A stretch of 64,000 bases of DNA, taken from assembly GCA_951640165.1 (NCBI GenBank), contig OX621250.1, forward strand, positions 1,054,001-1,118,000. Direction: 5' to 3'. The stretch is from Pseudoips prasinana. Lineage: Eukaryota > Arthropoda > Insecta > Lepidoptera > Nolidae. How positions within the stretch are numbered: position 1 is the stretch's first letter; every line of letters starts with the position of its first letter. Below the pieces are notes generated by a model, which was given only the letters and a program-made list of their open reading frames with translations, did not search any database and was not told the DNA's origin. Both the position numbers and the translations under genes were made by a program. Below are positions 42,769-53,600 of this stretch, in pieces.

Positions 42769-42808
42769 GTGGTGACGGCTGTGAATATCAGAATATCATC
42801 ACCCTATC
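42769..42808 (+). repeat. L family LINE tail, left part of a split copy
   Basis: GTGGTGACGGCTGTGAATAT and CAGAATATCATCACCCTATC, the start of the L tail; it resumes at 43279. Confidence 0.7.
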
Positions 42809-43278
42809 AGTGACAGTGACGCACGGCACCCATTGCATAATCACAGTCCTGTGTCACAAAGGCTTAAAAGTCGACGCAACTTTGTGATGTGCGTCCTTCC
42901 GCTGAGCGGAGAACTCTCACAGGCTAGATGCCAGCTGTGGCGAGAGTGTACCAACCTGCCTACACCATTTGTTCCACCATCTAAAAGTCTCGCCCCTGGA
43001 TGGAAACTGCTTTGGCTAGCCTGGAAGTCATTAAATAGGCTTCGAACTCAGGTTGGTCGTAGCAGGGACAACTTGTTCAGGTGGGGTTACATCAATGATC
43101 GCAGCCTTCAATGCAAATGTGGTGTAGTCCCACAGACAATGGGACATCTGTTATCATGTAGCGCGTGCTCATACAACTGCACGCTTAAAGAACTGATGGA
43201 GGCTACTCATAATGCGATTCTCGTGGCCAAGTTCTGGGCGGACACAATTTAGATTGCCATCGACTCGCTAAGAAGAAG
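42809..43278 (+). pseudogene. RTE-type LINE ORF2 end, inserted in an L tail
   Basis: A 470-base insert. Its frame (about 42833-43252) encodes WKSLNRLRTQVGRSRDNLFR, WGYINDRSLQCKCGVVPQTM and HLLSCSAC, with VAKFWADTI before the stop: the Cys/His C-terminal end typical of RTE-like LINEs. The frame is 5'-truncated and has no enzyme domain. ATCACCCTATC (42798-42808) and ATCACTCTATC (43279-43289) flank it, an 11-bp target duplication with one change. An AAGAAGAAG end precedes the right duplication. Confidence 0.78.
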
Positions 43279-43460
43279 ATCACTCTATCTCATCCAGTGG
43301 GTGCGTAGAACTTGACCCGAGGGAATATCTATCAGAGGAAGCGCACCAGCTTCTTTCTAAGATCGATGCGTGCGATTATGGCATATCCCTCTAAGATGAG
43401 TCTTGGGGGAGGCTCTTGTCTGGCAGCGGAATTCATATAGCTGTTATGATGAGCAGTTTA
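43279..43460 (+). repeat. L family LINE tail, right part of the split copy
   Basis: GTGGGTGCGTAGAACTTGAC, GATTATGGCATATCCCTCTA and GAGTCTTGGGGGAGGCTCTT, ending TGTTATGATGAG. Confidence 0.7.
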
Positions 43461-44002
43461 CTTCTATATGCTAACTTGGCAGTACAAAAAAGAACCCCCT
43501 GATACCACTCGTATTGTCCTGTAGATACTTTATGCGCATTTCTGTTTATCTTGTGGAAGAGTATCGGGCGCGTTATTATCCTGACACCATAAACGCTACT
43601 CAGATGTTCTGAAAGATTCTTAAAGTGTAACAGGAATTAATCAGGAAGTATTGAAAGGATCCTCGCCACTAGCATTTTGATCAGCAAATAGTTGAACGAG
43701 TTAAACGGAAGCTTGAGGCGATGTCTAAAGTATTTGAACTGTAGAATGCAACGCTTACTAGATAATATCTTGTAATTTGAGATATAAAGCTGTTTGAACA
43801 AGAAACTAAAGCAAACTCAACTAATTACTTCTTGTGTATTATGAATATGGGTTGGCAACGCATTAGTAACGCTACAAGGACGGTCCAAGCTATAGATGCT
43901 TGCAGCACCGTAGGCGTCTCTTACGAGTCTATGGTCACTGGTTGCCAGTAGTTGGGTTTGTATGATATATTCCTGTTACAAAAAAGTTAGTTCCAGTTCT
44001 GA
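43461..44002. other. Unrecognised DNA
   Basis: No feature supported. Confidence 0.4.
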
Positions 44003-44100
44003 TTCATCATAATCATCATATCAGACGAAAGACGTCCACTGCTGGACAAAGGCTTCCCCCAAATATCTCCACAATTGCCTGTCTTGCGCTATCCGCATCC
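44003..44100 (-). pseudogene. LINE ORF2 terminal scrap
   Basis: On minus encodes WMRIAQDRQLWRYLGEAFVQ and QWTSFV then a stop, with an ATGATTATGATG tail. Confidence 0.68.
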
Positions 44101-44179
44101 AGTTCTGATTGAATCTACTAAAATATGAAAATTATTAAACGTATTATTAGTGCTAATAAAAAAACTAATTAATAGTTTG

Positions 44180-44372
44180 TCTATCCTACTAATATTACAA
44201 ATGCGAAAGTTTGTGCGCATGGATGGATGTATGGATGTTTGTTACTCTTTCACGCAACAGCTACCGAATGGATTTTGATGAAACTTTGTAGTAATATAGC
44301 TTATATATCCGAATAACACATAGGCTATAATTTATAAAGTTTAATGCGGGTAAAACCGTGGGGCACAGCTAG
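44180..44372 (+). mobile_element. Helitron-like element (H)
   Basis: Starts TCTATCCTACTAATATTAC, ends GGGGCACAGCTAG before a T. The hairpin words GCGGGTAAAACCG are present. The base before the start is G instead of the usual A. Confidence 0.7.
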
Positions 44373-44404
44373 TTTATAATATATTAGTTTCGCATAACTG
44401 TCTA

Positions 44405-44567
44405 TAAGTGATCGGTGAGATAAAGAAAGTAGACACATGGGCAGTCTCTAGATGGGTGACCGTCATAGTGGTTTCATTCATGAGCATTGCCATGCTTTAG
44501 AGCGCACGTCAAGCTGTCAGTCTCAACTGTTGTAGTAAGACAGCAGTCGTTAAGCCATAGCCAATAT
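44405..44567 (+). repeat. 5S-type SINE
   Basis: TCTCTAGATGGGTGACCGTC keeps the box C-like word intact, then GCACGTCAAGCTGTCAGTCT and GCAGTCGTTAAGCCATAG. The upstream box A-like part is decayed. Confidence 0.68.
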
Positions 44568-45726
44568 CAATAAGGAGAATTATAAAACGATCGAATACAA
44601 AAAATACTTTGCGACTGATGTTCAGATACTGTTTTAATAACTTGAGCGGCATGAATTTGAGTAAGCGAATAATTAACTAAACTAACGACGAATATTGATT
44701 GATAATAAAATCCAGAACGAGCTTACAAAAAGTGGGTGATCAATAATCCATTTCAGATAATATTTCAAATAAATTCTAGCCGTGCGACTAAATTACTAAT
44801 TGAGCGACTAGAAATACTGTAAGGGCAACTTCCATATTAGGATAGAGACGAGTATTCAGGAAGTTGTTTGGGTTAGGTTAGGTTAGAACTGTGACCATCA
44901 AGCTATTGCTAGTGAAGATTGGTGGAAAGTTTTCAAGTTTTTTTTTAGATTTTTGAGTTTTTCAGGAGACATGCAACGCAAATCTAAACAAAAACAATAG
45001 CTCTTGAAGTCCGCCGCACAAGCCTCTGATCTCTCTGATTGGTCAAAGCGAAGAAATATTAGGACGCCCAAATATTATGAAGCTTCTCATTTTGTATTTT
45101 AAGTAACTCAAATTAATATTTGTTAGTTGCTGTTCTGTTGATTTCTCGTCACTCGCAGTCAGTCGCTCACTTAGTAATACTATAACGTAAATTCATTCAC
45201 TTAAAACTTTAATTTACAGTCACTCATTTAAATACTACCCTATCAATAATTATGTATACACGATAAAAAAAACACGTAAAAATACGCATCGAGATGCGAA
45301 CAAAGGAACTAACGAGAAAAGTATACTTTTGGTTAACAGAGGCTGATCTAACAAGTAGTGTTGTTTTACGCTAACTGACGCCTTTTAAACCAAAATCTTA
45401 TTTTTCAATTGAATTCTTAGTAACAATATCAGTGGCATAAACAAGCTGGACAGGTGAATTCCAATAAGCCAGCCAGTTGGCAATATAGTTGATATGTGAG
45501 CGCGTCCACACAGCTGGGCGGTTCTATATCCAGTCGGTTTATCGTAAATAAAACCGTGCCAACAACATTTTGATTCTTTAATATTGGGAAAATTGTAGAA
45601 TTCCGTCTTCGTGGATGTAGAAAGATATTTTCTTTTAATATATGTGGTTTTAAAACAGTTTCAATCTGTAATGCATTGCGGTAGAAACTCATGCTATTTT
45701 TAAATGGGGTTAAATTTATTTTAAAA
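44568..45726. other. Unrecognised AT-rich DNA
   Basis: About 1.2 kb. The minus-strand open frame at 45429-45692 has no recognised domain. GGTTAGGTTAGGTTAG (44874-44889) is three units of the insect telomere word, too few to mean anything. Confidence 0.4.
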
Positions 45727-45862
45727 TTGTTGGCGTGATTGGCAAATGGTTGCTTTTCATGCCGGAGATCGTGGGTTCGATTCCTACCCAGGACAGATAT
45801 TTGCGTGCATGAACATGTCTATTTGTCCTTTGTCTGGATGTTATTATCTATATAAGTATAAT
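45727..45862 (+). repeat. S5 SINE head, probably split copy
   Basis: GTGGGTTCGATTCCTACCCA (B box) and GACAGATATTTGCGTGCATG, GTCTATTTGTCCTTTGTCTG. The body and tail reappear at 46225. Confidence 0.7.
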
Positions 45863-46014
45863 AGCTTAGTTAGGGTGCTAGTCGCCACACCTGTAAGACA
45901 ATAACATCAATATATTGCTTTGGTACCAGTTTGATCTTAGCAAAAATGTTGAACCATTTTGTGTATCTTAATCTAATGTACAAACTGTGATGTGTTGTGG
46001 TGAAATTGTTTTTT
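45863..46014. other. Unrecognised insert within S5
   Basis: No feature supported; it lies between the S5 head and the MITE. Confidence 0.35.
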
Positions 46015-46175
46015 GAAGTTATACTTCTTTTGGCGCGATGGAGAAAAATTATGAGAGTGAATTTTTACGATGCGCGCGCACACCGACACCAAAAAATTTA
46101 ACAGCATGAAGTTAGTTCTAGGTGGTATGAAAATTGATAACTATGTTCAAGTTGTATATTAAGAAGTATAACTTC
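46015..46175. mobile_element. MITE with GAAGTTATACTTCT ends
   Basis: GAAGTTATACTTCT (46015-46028) is exactly inverted at 46162-46175. The interior has TTTGGCGCGATGGAGAAAAA and GATGCGCGCGCACACCGACA. No coding capacity. Confidence 0.72.
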
Positions 46176-46224
46176 TAACGCGTGTACATAAGTACACACA
46201 AGTTTTTTATTATTATTATTAATA

Positions 46225-46376
46225 TGAGTATGTATTTACAAAATAAAAGTAGTATATGTAGTATATACTACTTTTCTTACTGATATCAGTTATCTGATTT
46301 CCATAGTACCATTCCATAATATTAGTTTGGGATCAGATGGCCATGTGTAAATAATGTCCCAGGATATTATTATTAG
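46225..46376 (+). repeat. S5 SINE tail
   Basis: GAGTATGTATTTACAAAATA, TTATCTGATTTCCATAGTAC, GTTTGGGATCAGATGGCCAT and GTCCCAGGATATTATTA. Confidence 0.68.
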
Positions 46377-46734
46377 TTATATGTGGTGTCCAAACTTAGT
46401 TTTCAACTAACATAACACGCATTTATATGCAAAAAATGAGATAAGTTACGATAAATAATTATATAAGATAATTAATAGATATATCATTGAAACGCCGGTT
46501 TAGGGTAGGTACTTCTGAACTGGCCTCTCTTGAGAACAACTCCTCTAGTGGAATTTATGAGGTCTTCCCTTTTAAAATATAGACAATGTTAATAATGTAT
46601 ATTACACATATGTTGATCATATTATATAAATAAATACAAACATACATAATTCTAACATAAACATATTTTTTGTTGGTTGAAGTGGCTGCCAATACGGCAA
46701 CGTCGAGATTGTCACATTCTTTCCCTACTCTTCT
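46377..46734. other. Mostly unrecognised
   Basis: TTTAGGGTAGGTACTTCTGA (46499-46518) is a minus-strand echo of the LINE end at 23640. Confidence 0.35.
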
Positions 46735-47088
46735 CAATCCTTCATAACTTTAATTCTCCTATCTACTTCGTGAACGCTTTGAGGTACCCCACCCGGTAGT
46801 CGGACAGCAGCGCCACCTGTGTACTAGCTACCACCTAGCTGCGGTCGCCAACTCAACATGAGTCGGCAACTCAAAAGGCAAAGCCATCCAAATGGCCTTT
46901 GGAAGAGGCCTATGTGCGATATCAGGCTGAAGATTAATTACGAATTGATAATAAAATACGTTTATTATTCGTACTCGAATCCTAGAAGATTCAGCGATAA
47001 GGCCGCCATTTGTACGATTATGTGAAGAAATATAATACATACTTGTTTCTTTTAGTTATTTGTTATACAGTAAAGAGTTATCTTATTA
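46735..47088 (+). repeat. LINE 3' fragments
   Basis: 46790-46920 (GGTAGTCGGACAGCAGCGCC, GCGGTCGCCAACTCAACATG) matches the 13320-13390 type. 46986-47088 (TTCAGCGATAAGGCCGCCAT, TTGTACGATTATG, then CAGTAAAGAGTTATCTTATT) is a decayed version of the LINE 3' end at 58870-58990. Confidence 0.58.
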
Positions 47089-47090
47089 GA

Positions 47091-47333
47091 CGGTCACCGT
47101 AGCCTAGTTGGTAGTGCTCCTGCCTACGAAGCTGGTGGTCCTGGGTTCGAATCCCGGTAAGTGCAAATATTTGTGTGATTTGTTTCTGAGTCATGGATGT
47201 TTCCTATGTATTTAAGTATTTATCTATCTATATAAGTATGTATATCGTCGCCTGGTACCCATAGTACAAGCTTTGCTTAGTTTTGGGCTAGGATGATCTG
47301 TGTGACATTGTCCCTATATATTATTATTATTAT
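47091..47333 (+). mobile_element. S1 SINE, complete with small deletion
   Basis: Intact A and B boxes (GGTTCGAATCC); about a dozen bases are missing after TTTGTGTGAT. Ends in ATT triplets. Confidence 0.9.
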
Positions 47334-47389
47334 ATATATTATTAGAGTAAAACTTTTTAGGCAAACTTGACTTAGGGAGAACAGTTACG

Positions 47390-47640
47390 TGATCGGGCGA
47401 GGCGAACAAAAGCTGAGAGGTATATATAAGGAAATGAAAGATAGAAAGAGAGAGTTGCGTTTCGTATATTACAATTGCGGCAGGAGAGATATATACGCAA
47501 GGAGAAAGAGAGGAAGACCGAGAAGAAAGTTTACTGATCAACTTAAAGAAATATGACAAGTGGACAGTTATAAAGAAGTAAGTAAAAGAGATGGCTCTAC
47601 AACGGGATAAAGGGAGAATGCTACACAGACAAGTGTCAAG
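47390..47640 (+). pseudogene. LINE ORF2 C-terminal fragment
   Basis: Encodes RRKRGRPRRKFTDQLKEI, then YKEVSKR, and in a shifted frame EMALQRDKGRMLHRQV, the usual order at the end of a BovB/RTE-like or related ORF2. One stop and at least one frameshift. Confidence 0.65.
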
Positions 47641-48765
47641 ATCTTAAGGGTGGACCGATGGCAAGAGAAGAGGTGCGATCACACATTTTCTTTCTCTCCT
47701 TCTCTCATAGCCAGTTTCGTTTGGTATATCTAAGGTACAGCTTTACTTTAGTCGTGTGGTCTAAAGCACACTCTTTTTCTTTCTTGTGTATTAGTTTATC
47801 GATCTATCATTTTTTTTGTTGATGAACACTGTACGTGAACGTATATTACAATTTTATTATTCAGTTAAAAACCAAAGTTATCCAATATCATCGTTAAAAA
47901 TTTAAATATTATATGATTTCATGCAAATAAAGTGGTCAGTTTAAGTGAAGCGTACGCGGTACCGCAGCGAGTCGATTGCGTGGTCATTGCGTTGCAGCTG
48001 CGTGGTCATCGCGTAAAGTTGCGGTACACCACGAGTGTAAAGCTACTCGTTTTAAAGCATTAACATAATACATATTTGTAACAGCGCTATTGTTAATATG
48101 TAGTATAATTTATATTAACTGTGTAGTTCAGTATCAAAAGAGTCGGACAGATTACTTTCGTCTGCTTAAACTGTGCACAGCTATAGCGATGTTGCAGATT
48201 TACACGCTGAACCCTTCCCACGCAACAGAAATCCGTCATTAAATTTTATTTAATAATGCATAATATTACTGATTAATAAGTAGATAAAACAAAATCATTT
48301 TCTCTGGTTTCAAAATTATATAAAATATAAATTATTTATAATTTGTATTTATTATATTATTAATTTGTAATTATGTAGACTAAGTTAGTAGAGTAGCTAA
48401 GTAAAGTAGAACTAAGATATTAGACATGTTACTTACAAGTGATGTTAAATATGAGCTTCATAATCTTGTTGTTGGTAAACTTAATAAAATATAACAAATA
48501 ATAATAATAAATTAAAAAATAATAATCTGGATTCGATTTTTTTACTATAGTTCTTTATTTATTAACAACTTATGAACGAGTGTATTAAAATACGAATGTT
48601 AATAAATATAAGCAAACTAAATCCTTAAAATCATTCCTATTATAAATTAAATGTTTTCATACAATTCCTGTACCTAAATATCTTTAGTACATAAAGATAT
48701 TTAGGTATACTTAACTATATTAATAATTATGTATACTTAACTATATTACTACAAACATGTTTCAA
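47641..48765. other. Unrecognised AT-rich DNA
   Basis: About 1.1 kb; GCGGTACCGCAGCGAGTCG near 47958 is a short GC-rich patch without a clear role. Confidence 0.4.
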
Positions 48766-48832
48766 CTACTTACAAGCGCTTTTAAAGTCTACGTGAAAAA
48801 CCTCTTTTATTTATTTATTTTATTTAGTTATT
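48766..48832 (+). repeat. LINE 3' tail
   Basis: CTACTTACAAGCGCTTTTAA, GTCTACGTGAAAAACCTC and TTTA repeats; see 36395-36463. Confidence 0.6.
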
Positions 48833-49462
48833 AGCAATCTTAGTTAAAACATAATTATTATTATGTTGTTTAGTTTGTAAGCTTTCCTTAAAAAAAAACA
48901 AAGACATTAAACAAATTCGGTTCATTAGTTTGCAATTTGACACATAGACAAAAGCTTTGATCTCATAACATCTCAACCTTCGCGTCATGTATTCAAAAAG
49001 TGTGAACCCACACATAACACTTGTCAAATCAATCGCAGTCGTCAATCATTAAAATGCCCTTCCATTCCGTGTTGAGTTGATCGTCAAATACATTTATAGT
49101 TACGTGTGGTCATTAGTTCTGATTCAAGTGTAACTCAAACACTACATGCCGTCACCGCAATTTTCAAATGTCATATGAACTAATCTAATGTTAGTGAACA
49201 TTAAACCTTATCATTGAAAAGATAGAAATCAATGTTGAGTAAAAAGGAATTAGTTAGTAGGATATTTAAGGACTGGGGTGGCGATACCTACGTACTTACG
49301 TGCGCAAATATAAGACCCCTAGGGACTGCAGCTAATTAACTGTATTTTTGTTTCGTTTGTTGTGTGTGGGAGCGGTGGAGTTGGTAGTTCTTTTTATCTT
49401 TTTACAACTCCATTCAATAATGAGGTAAATACATAGATACACAGACATACCTAGATGTACAG
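48833..49462. other. Unrecognised DNA
   Basis: No feature supported. Confidence 0.4.
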
Positions 49463-49591
49463 ACGCCAGCACATCCAGCTACCTCAATCTGTCACATTTC
49501 TTTAATAGATTTTCAAATATATCACATAAGTATAAGGTTCACTTTTAATTGGGGAAATATGACAGATTGGGGTAGCTTGATGTGCTGTCTG
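49463..49591. mobile_element. Small MITE, copy 2
   Basis: ACGCCAGCACATCCAGCTAC at the left and GTAGCTTGATGTGCTG at the right, with TTTCTTTAATAGATTTTCAA inside. Same family and length class as 38356-38484. Confidence 0.75.
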
Positions 49592-49867
49592 TACTTCATG
49601 GACAGCATTTATGGTTTAATTTATGTGTTTGATGATTGTAATTTTGATGTTTGCATTATCATACTAAAATCAACATTATACATTATAATTACACATTATA
49701 ATACTAAAATCAACTAGGAGTGTGTGCCACCGACATAAGTGCACTCTCGATTCCGGAATTAATGCTAAACATAATATAAAGAAAAAGAGGAAATATGAAA
49801 AAAGATGTCAAGTGAGACCAACGATAATTTACATGGTCTCATACATCTTTTAAAATTAATTGTATAA
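49592..49867. other. Unrecognised DNA
   Basis: No feature supported. Confidence 0.35.
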
Positions 49868-49957
49868 ATTTAAGTGTGGGTGGAAATCGAACCCACGAAT
49901 CACGGGGTATCCGGCCTCATGTGCGTTAACCGCTTGGTTACTGCACCGTGTTTCTCA
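49868..49957 (-). repeat. SINE head (tRNA-like) split by a MITE
   Basis: B box on minus in GTGGAAATCGAACCCACGAA and an A-box-like GTAACCAAGCGGTTAACGC. Continues after 50210 with CAGACTCGAATTTATAC. Confidence 0.6.
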
Positions 49958-50210
49958 GGCTGAGATCTATAGAGCGTACCTAGACTTTGCTCAGACTTTA
50001 CTTAGACAGAAGTTAATGCAGGTAACGAAACTACAATTGGTGTTTTGACTTTGTCAGTCTTAGCTTATGCTAAGCATAATTTTAACGTCAAAAAGTCTAT
50101 AAATACCAAATCAAATATACTTTGATTACATATATATTACGCTTAGCATACACTTAGCAAAGTTTTACGCAAGTAAAGTTTGAACAAAGTACGCTCTATA
50201 GATCTCAGCC
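49958..50210. mobile_element. MITE with GGCTGAGATCTATAGAGC ends
   Basis: 253 bases; the outer ~22 bases (GGCTGAGATCTATAGAGCGT) are perfectly inverted at the right, then imperfectly for another ~25. TCA on both sides (49955-49957, 50211-50213) may be a 3-bp target duplication. No coding capacity. Confidence 0.8.
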
Positions 50211-50269
50211 TCAGACTCGAATTTATACAATCCATTCGATATTTCTAAACGTAATTAAGACGTAAAGGG

Positions 50270-50465
50270 CAGATCAGAAGTGCCCTAAACCGGCGAGCAT
50301 GTATGAAGAATTATAATGACAGTAATCGAGGCAAAAGTTGTAGTATGTTTTCTGAATAAATCTTTTTTCTTTCAAATGACGTGTGCAAAGATCGTGACAA
50401 ATGGAAATCCGTTATCTCTGCCTACCCCTCTGGGAAACAGGCGTGAGTCTATGTATGTATGTATT
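50270..50465 (+). pseudogene. LINE ORF2 end with (TATG) tail
   Basis: GCAGATCAGAAGTGCCCTAA, then CAAAGATCGTGACAAATGGA and CCTCTGGGAAACAGGCGTGA match 23640-23806. A foreign stretch sits in the middle at 50335-50383. Confidence 0.7.
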
Positions 50466-50960
50466 TATGTAATTAAGACGCTTTTACATGGATAAAATCA
50501 TGAAGAGGGAGTGAAAAAAGGGTCTTATCAATAAGTCAAAGATTAATTGAAAAACTCCAACAACATGACCACATAAGCCACAGTTAAAAATCAGCGCTAC
50601 AGTCATCTGTGGCAGAATGCTGAACTGTGGCCTTTTAGTCACAAAGGTGCTTAGTATGGGTACCACATCGAATAGGTGCGTAAAAAAACATTTTTTTATA
50701 ATCCATATATAAAAAAATGTATTAATTGTTATTTATATGTATCCAAATTTTTTTTATGTATTCTTCTGTGTGTTGTACCCCTATTACTTAATTTATACTG
50801 ATGTACCTTGTGTCTAATAAATATATATTCTTCTTCTTCTTCTATGAGTATAGCTCTTAAATCACATAAATATATGTATGATTACTTTACTATAATAAGC
50901 TTAAGAATTCTAACCAACTAAAAACACCCTGTATACTTACTTAAGGAACCTATTTCCATT
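50466..50960. other. Mostly unrecognised
   Basis: 50800-50845 (GTGTCTAATAAATATATATT and TTC repeats) looks like a LINE 3' tail. Nothing else supported. Confidence 0.4.
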
Positions 50961-51290
50961 TTGGCTTCAGAACAGAATTATATATATATAGGTAGTTATA
51001 TATGCAGAACACCGCTGTTAGAGCTTTCCCGCCTATCGACGCCGGGCACCGTTCCAAATGTCAGGCCGATACCGAGACCGTTCAGACAAACACCCAATAA
51101 CACTTTAGTTAAAACCTCTTGTATCTTACGCAACAACGAGACCTTTAATACCCCACCCCGTAATTACCTAGAAGTCCCCGTCACTCCCTTTAGTTCGTCA
51201 TTATAGTGGTGTCACAATAAAGGGCGGCTATTTTTGCCCAATTAGGGACCTACACTTTGGTGCCTACCGAGCAGGGCGAGAATTTTTAAT
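50961..51290 (+). other. Open frame plus LTR-like end, status unclear
   Basis: An 81-codon frame to 51206 with no recognised domain, more GC-rich than its flanks, followed by ACAATAAAGG (51210-51219) and, at 51250-51280, CTACACTTTGGTGCCTACCG. The last word resembles the LTR end and primer-binding stretch of gypsy-like elements (CA followed by TGGTGCC-type sequence). It could be a solo LTR or a decayed exon; the evidence is thin. Confidence 0.25.
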
Positions 51291-51341
51291 TCTTAAGTCT
51301 TAAAATCAAAAAAAAATCTTACTTTGACTGTATGTATTTTT

Positions 51342-51628
51342 TAAGGTTCCCTACCCAAAGGGTAAAACGGGACCCTATTAGTAAAACTTCGCTTTCTGTC
51401 AGTCTGTCCATCTGTCACCAGGCTGTATCTCATGAACCGTGATAGTTATACAGTTGAAATTTTCACAGATGATGTATTTCTGTTGCCGCTGTAACAACAA
51501 ATACAAAAAAACATAAAACAAATATTTAAGGGGGCTCCCATACAACAAACATGAATTTTTTGCTCATTTTTATAGATAATGGTACGGAACCCTTCGTGCG
51601 CGAGTCCGACTCGCACTTGGCCGGTTTT
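51342..51628 (-). repeat. Family A repeat
   Basis: Minus-strand copy: GGTTCCCTACCCAAAGGG at left, GGGGGCTCCCATACAACAAA in the middle, GAGTCCGACTCGCACTTGGC at right. Best complete copy of the family. Confidence 0.8.
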
Positions 51629-51670
51629 ATTGATATATTATGTTACCGCGATATCTCCGGTTTTTGTAAT

Positions 51671-52020
51671 ACAGTGTAGTATAGTGGTATTATTTTGATA
51701 TGAGGTCCTTGGTTCAAATCCCAGGTCGGGCCAAAAAGTGATTAGGGATTTTCTGCAAAGAAATATTTCTCAGAATAGGCCTGATTTCTAAGCAGTTATA
51801 CACCCCCGTATCTCGGAGAGCACGTAAAGTCATCTGTTCTATACCTGACCTCTTTTCGTTCGTGTCGTTAGACATCCCATCTGATCTTTAGAGTGATGGA
51901 ATAAAAAGTACCCTTGTGTTTGCGCAGAAACTTGTGCATTATAATATATACACGCAGATAGAGCGCATCCATTGAGATTGGTCGCCGTGGCCGAAATTCG
52001 GTCAGGAGTACATTATTGTT
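51671..52020 (+). mobile_element. S3 SINE
   Basis: GTTCAAATCCCAGGTCGGGC (B box), CTCGGAGAGCACGTAAAGTC, TTGTGTTTGCGCAGAAACTT and GCCGTGGCCGAAATTCGGTC. The A box is decayed. Confidence 0.78.
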
Positions 52021-53014
52021 ATTATTCTTATAGGACAATATCCAAGCTAACGTCACATAATCTGATACAATGCAACAAAGGCACAAAATAAGTGTACAAA
52101 AACCATTTTATTCACGTCAGTATCACTTTAAAAATCATAAATTCATCTCAAACTTGGTACAGACAAACACTCGTCCCTATGTACAGTTGCACATTGTAGT
52201 ATACTTGAATGTAAATATTATAATTTTTTATTTATCTCCGCAGCTCAGAAACTAACATTACAATCTTCCTACTCTGGTGATAAGGTTTACAATTGAATGT
52301 AATAACTGGAAAGTTAACTTGATGTTCCAGCTTCGCAACAACAACAAAAGCAAATCTTATTGCGTACTGTTAGAATTTAAATTTGAATACCGTCAATTTT
52401 ATAGTTAAGTTAGTATTGCGAGTACTGTAAAGCTAGTGTCTGAATATCGGAGGCAGCATCGAGGCAGTCAGAGCCTATCGTGTGTATACGTCTCTACATT
52501 TTACTATAGGGCTGACAAATTATTTCAATAAATGACCAACAGGAATTATTATATACAACATGTAACTTAATTAACGCACATCCTAAAAATAGTTTGTTCA
52601 GAATCGTTTACTTAATCGATTTATATCATTTTTAATATAGGTAATTTTTTATTTAAAAATGTTGAAAACTACGGAAATTAGTGTCATTTTAACCCCGTAC
52701 AGTCAAAACAAATTGGAATGGACCGTAAATCAAAATAATAGGGCTTTTAAAATCGCCGTTTTATTTGTATTCATACAAATTCCATCAGTCAATACGAAAT
52801 AAAGAAAAATAAACTTTATTCCAAGAAACTGATTTAGAAAATAACAATGCATAAACATGTTAAATAAAAAATTCAGTGTATGTATTATGATTACAACATA
52901 ATATTCTAATTGGGGTGTGCGTTAATTACGTTACGTGTTGTATATAAAAAGAATTTACAAATGTCAAATAATAAATGGACGTGCTCTAAGCTATATTTTT
53001 ACGTTCTTAAATTA
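52021..53014. other. Unrecognised AT-rich DNA
   Basis: About 1 kb, no feature supported. Confidence 0.45.
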
Positions 53015-53327
53015 TCTATAAATATAATAAAATCGTAGGAAAGTCAAAGCTGTACATTTATTATTTGGAGCGTGATCTATAATTGATATCAAAGCCAAAA
53101 ATATAGTTTTTAGAATTATTGTCTGTTTGTCTGTGTGTCTGTTTATCCGTATGTATGTCCGGGCTAAACACAAAAAGTACTGCATGGATTTACTTCAAAT
53201 TTTGCATGAATATTACTAAGAGGTCGGGTCAACATATAGGCTACATTTTATCACGCTATCACCTACGGTGGAGGAACTGTGATAATTTATAAAATTTAAC
53301 GTGGCTAAAACTGCGGGGTACAGCTAG
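53015..53327 (+). mobile_element. Helitron-like element (H), long copy
   Basis: A|TCTATAAATATAATAAAA start and GTACAGCTAG|T end; shares TATGTCCGGGCTAAACACAA, AAGTACTGCATGGATTTACT and TCACGCTATCACCTACGG with 5656-5945. The hairpin arms are mutated (GTGGCTAAAACTGC). Confidence 0.72.
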
Positions 53328-53424
53328 TGATATTTATAAAAAGATTTCACAATTATCAAATTATAAATGTATATCTGCACTAAACTACATTGTACGTTAT
53401 TACAACTTGTACATTATGATGATG

Positions 53425-53600
53425 ATCGTTCCAAGCCGATTTAGGCAACAGCCACTGCTATTGAATTTCATTGTGGGAGCTGAGCTGGTCGGCCCGCTCA
53501 TGTGCCCTTAAATGACTGCAATAACCAATCTTATTACGAAAGGTTCGTGCACAAAACGCGCACGTTAGAACACCGTTGACATAATGACATATATTGTGTG
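53425..53600 (-). pseudogene. LINE-linked C2H2 zinc-finger fragment
   Basis: On minus encodes [20 protein letters not shown] followed by HERADQLSS: two Cys spaced by two, a Phe, and two His spaced by three, the C2H2 pattern. A stop soon follows, then CGGCTTGGAACGATCATCAT, a LINE-type 3' tail. Single fingers of this kind occur at the ends of some insect LINE proteins (from memory). Not a host transcription factor as far as I can see. Confidence 0.55.

Noticed and set aside
44874..44889. Telomere repeat (TTAGG)
   Set aside because: Only three units in a 64-kb window; compatible with chance.
45429..45692. 87-residue minus-strand frame
   Set aside because: No domain, no codon signal, no neighbour that would explain it.
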